DNA from: JAJFJD01 sp965228425
Lineage (GTDB): Bacteria > Pseudomonadota > Alphaproteobacteria > UBA8366
Direction of reading: 5' to 3'
Assembly: GCA_965228425.1 (NCBI GenBank)
Contig: OZ245815.1
Location: forward strand, 744,001-808,000
Length of the DNA stretch: 64,000 nt
The notes under the pieces were generated by a model. The model had not been told where the DNA came from and did not search any database. It saw nothing but the letters and a program-made list of their open reading frames with translations. Positions 60,936 through 64,000 of this stretch are shown in pieces. The first letter of the stretch is position 1. Each line of letters begins with the position of its first letter. The translations under genes were made by a program, and so were the position numbers.

Positions 60936-62045
60936 TTATTTGGCATTGGCGGTGGCGAGCGCCGAGACCGGCGCCAACGCGATGCCTTTGCCTTTCAGGC
61001 TGGCGATCCAAGGTTTCAGACGCTGCAGCGTCACGGGCAAGGGGCGGGCGACGGCAACCGTCCCGCCGTGGTTCTTTGCCTTGCCTTCCAGCTCCGCCAG
61101 ACGCTCGGCGATAATCCGCCCGGCGGGTTGGCGGTCGATGAAGGATTCGTTCGATGCGACGGTCATGCCCATTTCGCGCGCCAATTTGTCGGTCAGGCTG
61201 ACGGGATTTTCCCGCGTGTCGACCAGTAGCAGGCCGCGACCCTTCAATTCCGCCAGGATGGGACTAAGCGCGCGTGGCTTCGTGCCGAGCCCGGATCCCA
61301 TATAGGTCGAGACTCCGACATACCCCGTTCCCCGGCTGAGAATCCATTCGAGCTGCCGAAGGTTCTGGTCGATCGGAACACTGGCAAGCAGCGTGCGCGG
61401 ACCCGGATCGCTGGCCGGATAGTCGAGCGGCTCCATCGGGAGATCGATCAAGACCTCGTGGCCGTCGGCGCGGCTCTTGTCGATCCACTCTTTCAGATTC
61501 TTGCTGAAGGCGGCGAAGGACAGCGTGACTTCGCCCGGCATCGACTCGATAACCTGTTGCGTCAGAGATTCCGAGATGCCGAGCCCGGTAATGACGATGG
61601 CGATGCGGGGTCTCTCGTCTAGCAGGCTGTAGGGCCGGGCATAGACCCGCCAGGGAACCCGTCCGTCTTTGCCGATCACTGGCAGCGGGCCGAGATCGCT
61701 TTGCTCCAACAAGAGGGGATCCGGATGCGGATGCATGCCGGCAGCGGCGATTTGTTCCCGCTTGGCCATGTTTCGTCCATGGGCCGTTGCCGTATCGCTT
61801 TTCCCGGACGCGCCGAGCGGGGTCCTGCCGTCGACCGCCGCGGCGTCCGGCGGCAACGGTTCGGCGTCTCGATAGCTGTTCAAGGACATGCTGACGCGCG
61901 GTTGTCCGGCGCCGTTATCCGACGACCCGGCAAGAAAGAGCCATGCGCCGCCGCCGGCCATCGTCGTCAGGGTGAGTGCCCAGGCGGCAATCAGCAACAC
62001 CGTCGGAAGCGAGGACTGTGGGCCGCGCTCCGGCGTTTCATTCAC
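60936..62045 (-). CDS. Divergent polysaccharide deacetylase family protein (YibQ/DUF610-like)
   Basis: A 369-residue envelope protein. A single N-terminal membrane helix (TVLLIAAWALTLTTMAGG) anchors it in the inner membrane and places the rest in the periplasm. A Pro/Ala-rich linker to about residue 145 leads to the NodB-like domain: IAIVITGLGISESLTQQVIE, LSFAAFSKNLKEWI, LIDLPMEPLDYPASDPGP and VDTRENPVSL. The divergent family lacks the standard NodB zinc ligands, so hydrolysis is unproven. It follows ctpA (75 bases) and abuts rppH, an arrangement common in alphaproteobacteria and suggestive of a role in peptidoglycan remodelling. Confidence 0.88.
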   Translation of the reverse strand: MNETPERGPQSSLPTVLLIAAWALTLTTMAGGGAWLFLAGSSDNGAGQPRVSMSLNSYRDAEPLPPDAAAVDGRTPLGASGKSDTATAHGRNMAKREQIAAAGMHPHPDPLLLEQSDLGPLPVIGKDGRVPWRVYARPYSLLDERPRIAIVITGLGISESLTQQVIESMPGEVTLSFAAFSKNLKEWIDKSRADGHEVLIDLPMEPLDYPASDPGPRTLLASVPIDQNLRQLEWILSRGTGYVGVSTYMGSGLGTKPRALSPILAELKGRGLLLVDTRENPVSLTDKLAREMGMTVASNESFIDRQPAGRIIAERLAELEGKAKNHGGTVAVARPLPVTLQRLKPWIASLKGKGIALAPVSALATANAK

Positions 62046-62120
62046 AGGCTCGGGCGCCTCGATAGAGGCGTCCGAGTCATCGCGGGATTTTAAGAACGGT
62101 ATCTTCAGTGTGTTAGGACC

Positions 62121-63476
62121 TTAGTTGACCATTTTGCTTCGGAACAAGGCGACCCCGCGCAACAGGTCCAATGCTCGATCGAGCTGGTAGTCCTGCGGCT
62201 TGGCGTCGGACGTTTCTGGCTCCTCTGCGGTGTCCTTACCGTCCTTCTTCGGATCTTTGTTGTCGTTGGCGCCGGTTTTGGGTTTCGCTTTGGCGCCGGG
62301 TTCATCTTCGCTGTCGAGCGCACCCCGGAGGTCGCGTTCCGACCGGCGAGGCCTGTTGCTCTCGAGTGTTTCGACCTTTGCGGGATGGACTTCGATATCC
62401 GGCTCGATGCCTTTGGCCTGGATCGACCGTCCGCTCGGCGTGTAGTAGCGCTGTGTCGTCAATTTGATCGCGCCGCTGCGTCCGAGCGGTATGATCGTCT
62501 GCACCGATCCTTTGCCGAAGGTCTTGGTGCCGAGCAGCACCGCCCGGCGGTGATCCTGCAGCGCGCCGGCGACGATTTCCGATGCCGATGCGGACCCGCC
62601 GTTGATCAGGACGACGATCGGCTTCCCGTCGATCAGATCGCCCGAGGTGGCGTTGAAGCGCTGGCCACTCTCTTCCTGGCGTCCGCGCGTCGAGACGATT
62701 TCGCCCTGTTCGAGGAAACTGTCGGACACGGTCACTGCCTGGTCCAGCAGGCCACCCGGGTTGTTGCGCAGATCGAGCACAAATCCCAACAGGTCGTCGC
62801 CGACTTCCTTCTTGATCTTATCGACGGCTTTCTTGAGACCCTTGTCGGTTTGCTCGCTGAAACTGGTGATGCGGATATACCCGACGTTGCCTTCGGCCCG
62901 CGAGCGGACCGATTGAATGCGGATCTTGTCGCGCGTAATGGATACGTCGAAGGTATTCTTAGGCGAACGACGGATCGTCAGATTGATGTCCGTCTTGATC
63001 GGCCCGCGCATTTTCTCGACCGCTTCGCTCAACGTCAGGCCTTGCACCGGCTCGCCGTCTAGATGCGTGATCAGGTCGCCCGCCTTGAGCCCGGCCCGCG
63101 ATGCCGGCGTGTCGTCGATCGGCGAAACGACTTTCACGTAGCCCTTTTCCATCGTCACTTCGATGCCCAGGCCGCCGAATTCGCCACGCGTCTGCACTTG
63201 CATGTCGCGGAATTTACGTTTGTTCAGGAAGGACGAGTGCGGGTCCAGATGGACGAGCATGCCGTCAATGGCCGCTTCGATGAGTTCCTCGTCCGAGACC
63301 TTCTCGACATAGTCGTTGCGGACGCGTTCAAAGACGTCGCCGAACAGCTCCAACATGCGATAGGTGTCGGATTTGTCCTCCGCCGCGTGCCCGGTCGGCA
63401 CCATCATGCCCACCATGAGGCCGAGCATGGCACTTGCGGCTACGGCAACAACGATAATCGGCATTTTGCGCTTCAT
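62121..63476 (-). CDS. ctpA: Carboxy-terminal processing protease (S41 family, CtpA-like)
   Basis: A 451-residue periplasmic serine protease. The signal/anchor is VVAVAASAMLGLMVGMMV after a short basic N-terminus. The PDZ domain follows (GIEVTMEKGYVKVVSPIDD, then AGLKAGDLITHLDG). The catalytic domain has FVLDLRNNPGGLL, the Ser in NGGSASASEIVAGAL and the Lys in TKTFGKGSVQTIIPLG (Ser-Lys dyad). The C-terminal 70 residues are a charged Lys/Asp/Pro-rich linker and a helix (LDRALDLLRGVALF). I start at the ATG at 63476; the longer frame to 63590 lies in the intergenic space. It probably processes or degrades envelope proteins together with EnvC-controlled amidases. Confidence 0.95.
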   Translation of the reverse strand: MKRKMPIIVVAVAASAMLGLMVGMMVPTGHAAEDKSDTYRMLELFGDVFERVRNDYVEKVSDEELIEAAIDGMLVHLDPHSSFLNKRKFRDMQVQTRGEFGGLGIEVTMEKGYVKVVSPIDDTPASRAGLKAGDLITHLDGEPVQGLTLSEAVEKMRGPIKTDINLTIRRSPKNTFDVSITRDKIRIQSVRSRAEGNVGYIRITSFSEQTDKGLKKAVDKIKKEVGDDLLGFVLDLRNNPGGLLDQAVTVSDSFLEQGEIVSTRGRQEESGQRFNATSGDLIDGKPIVVLINGGSASASEIVAGALQDHRRAVLLGTKTFGKGSVQTIIPLGRSGAIKLTTQRYYTPSGRSIQAKGIEPDIEVHPAKVETLESNRPRRSERDLRGALDSEDEPGAKAKPKTGANDNKDPKKDGKDTAEEPETSDAKPQDYQLDRALDLLRGVALFRSKMVN

Positions 63477-63561
63477 GCCTTCATTATCCTCTCTGTTCGA
63501 TCGACGTGGTCCGCAGTCCCATGACAATATAATGCTTGCAATATCGGGACCACGATCATTT

Positions 63562-64000
63562 CTATCCTCGCACCCTTTTGCGGTATTCAACGAACCAGGG
63601 CAGAGGGTTCACGGGTTGCCCCCGGCGACGCAGCTCAAAATAGAGCCGGGGACCCTCCTTTTCCGAATTGGCCATAGCGCCAACGGGTTCCCCCGCAAGC
63701 AACCATTGCCCGACGCTTGTGTCAACATTCGCCATACCGGCGAGTAAGGTATGATATCCACCGCTATGCTCGATAATCAATATTTGCCCATACCCTTTGA
63801 AGGGACCGGCAAATACGACCTTTCCGTCGTAGGGCGCGACGATGCTGGCGGCGACGCGGGTCTTGATCGTGATGCCTTTAGCGGTATTCCCGTACTCGTT
63901 TGCTTCGCCATATCGGCGGGTGACCTTGCCCCGGGCCGGACTGGTGATGGACCCTTGATCGGGGAAGGGTCGCAATGCGTCGGGCCGCGGCAGGCTGAGC
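63562..64000 (-). CDS. envC: Murein hydrolase activator EnvC, C-terminal LytM domain (5' end outside window)
   Basis: The last 145 or so residues of a peptidase-M23-family protein; the start lies beyond the right edge. SPARGKVTRRYGEAN opens the LytM domain, followed by GITIKTRVAASIVAPYDGKVVFAGPFKGYG, cut here, and the GYHTLLAGM and LYFELRRRGQPVNPLPWF segments. The zinc ligands of active M23 enzymes are missing: the HxH position reads YFE and the upstream ligand His is replaced. This is the degenerate, non-catalytic pattern of EnvC, which activates periplasmic amidases at the septum. It heads the envC-ctpA-deacetylase-rppH unit on the minus strand. Confidence 0.9.
   Translation of the reverse strand, partial: LSLPRPDALRPFPDQGSITSPARGKVTRRYGEANEYGNTAKGITIKTRVAASIVAPYDGKVVFAGPFKGYGQILIIEHSGGYHTLLAGMANVDTSVGQWLLAGEPVGAMANSEKEGPRLYFELRRRGQPVNPLPWFVEYRKRVRG

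Overview
The window is a GC-rich bacterial chromosome segment. The gene content and order (priA next to atpHAGDC; an mdh-sucCD-sucAB-lpd TCA block; sdhCDAB; envC-ctpA-divergent polysaccharide deacetylase-rppH; dapF-mtaB-ftsY facing ffh-rpsP-rimM-trmD-rplS) point to an alphaproteobacterium, most likely Rhodospirillales-like. The assignment is inferred from synteny and protein motifs. No rRNA or tRNA gene was found to confirm it. I saw no insertion sequence, prophage or CRISPR array.

Layout. 0-2.2 kb (minus): end of a lipid-A/glycolipid gene pair (LAB_N membrane protein, GT2 glycosyltransferase) and a SAM methyltransferase. 2.3-8 kb: pgk, a small protein under a CtrA-like box, a Nudix hydrolase, the septation protein YciB, and two tandem JmjC/cupin oxygenases, the first of which has lost its metal-binding HxD. 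8-15 kb: the co-translational targeting and translation block, with dapF-mtaB-ftsY on the minus strand and ffh-rpsP-rimM-trmD-rplS on the plus strand. The last codons of ffh are frameshifted. 15-21.5 kb: a leucine-type locus with three leuC paralogues, one leuD, a 73-residue unknown ORF and leuB. 21.5-25 kb: a small exported protein, asd, pdxY and a CitE-like lyase. 25-26.6 kb: the only long gene-free region. It has AT-rich blocks, at least three DnaA-box matches (candidate oriC) and a structured hairpin, and it ends in the sdh promoter and a 16-bp palindrome.

26.6-30.1 kb: sdhCDAB. 30.2-33.8 kb: a PaiB-like protein, then a PhyH dioxygenase, a SAF-domain NAD oxidoreductase and an SDR, probably a small catabolic or biosynthetic operon of unknown substrate. 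33.9-36.3 kb: an outer-membrane barrel protein, zapE and a membrane protein. 36.4-49.7 kb: mdh, sucCD, sucAB (SucB carries two lipoyl domains), an FMN 2-hydroxyacid dehydrogenase, a convergent CoA-transferase/CitE-like pair, lpd and a small membrane protein. 49.7-54.3 kb: xerC, DUF484 and transaldolase (minus), priA (plus). 54.5-59.4 kb: atpHAGDC. 59.5-64 kb (minus): an SprA-family putative metalloprotease under a CtrA-like box, rppH, the divergent polysaccharide deacetylase, ctpA, and the 3' part of envC.

Functionally the window is mostly core metabolism: glycolysis, TCA cycle, succinate oxidation and ATP synthase, amino-acid biosynthesis (Leu, Lys/Asp family), protein targeting, ribosome maturation, chromosome processing and cell-envelope remodelling. 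The least ordinary elements are: the leuC triplication with altered active-site motifs; the live/dead JmjC pair; a set of three otherwise unrelated proteins sharing a C-terminal G-x-[LY]-[LI]-[DN]-[LI] tail, two of them under CtrA-like boxes; the candidate oriC; and acidic low-complexity tails on S16, RimM and L19 encoded in one operon.
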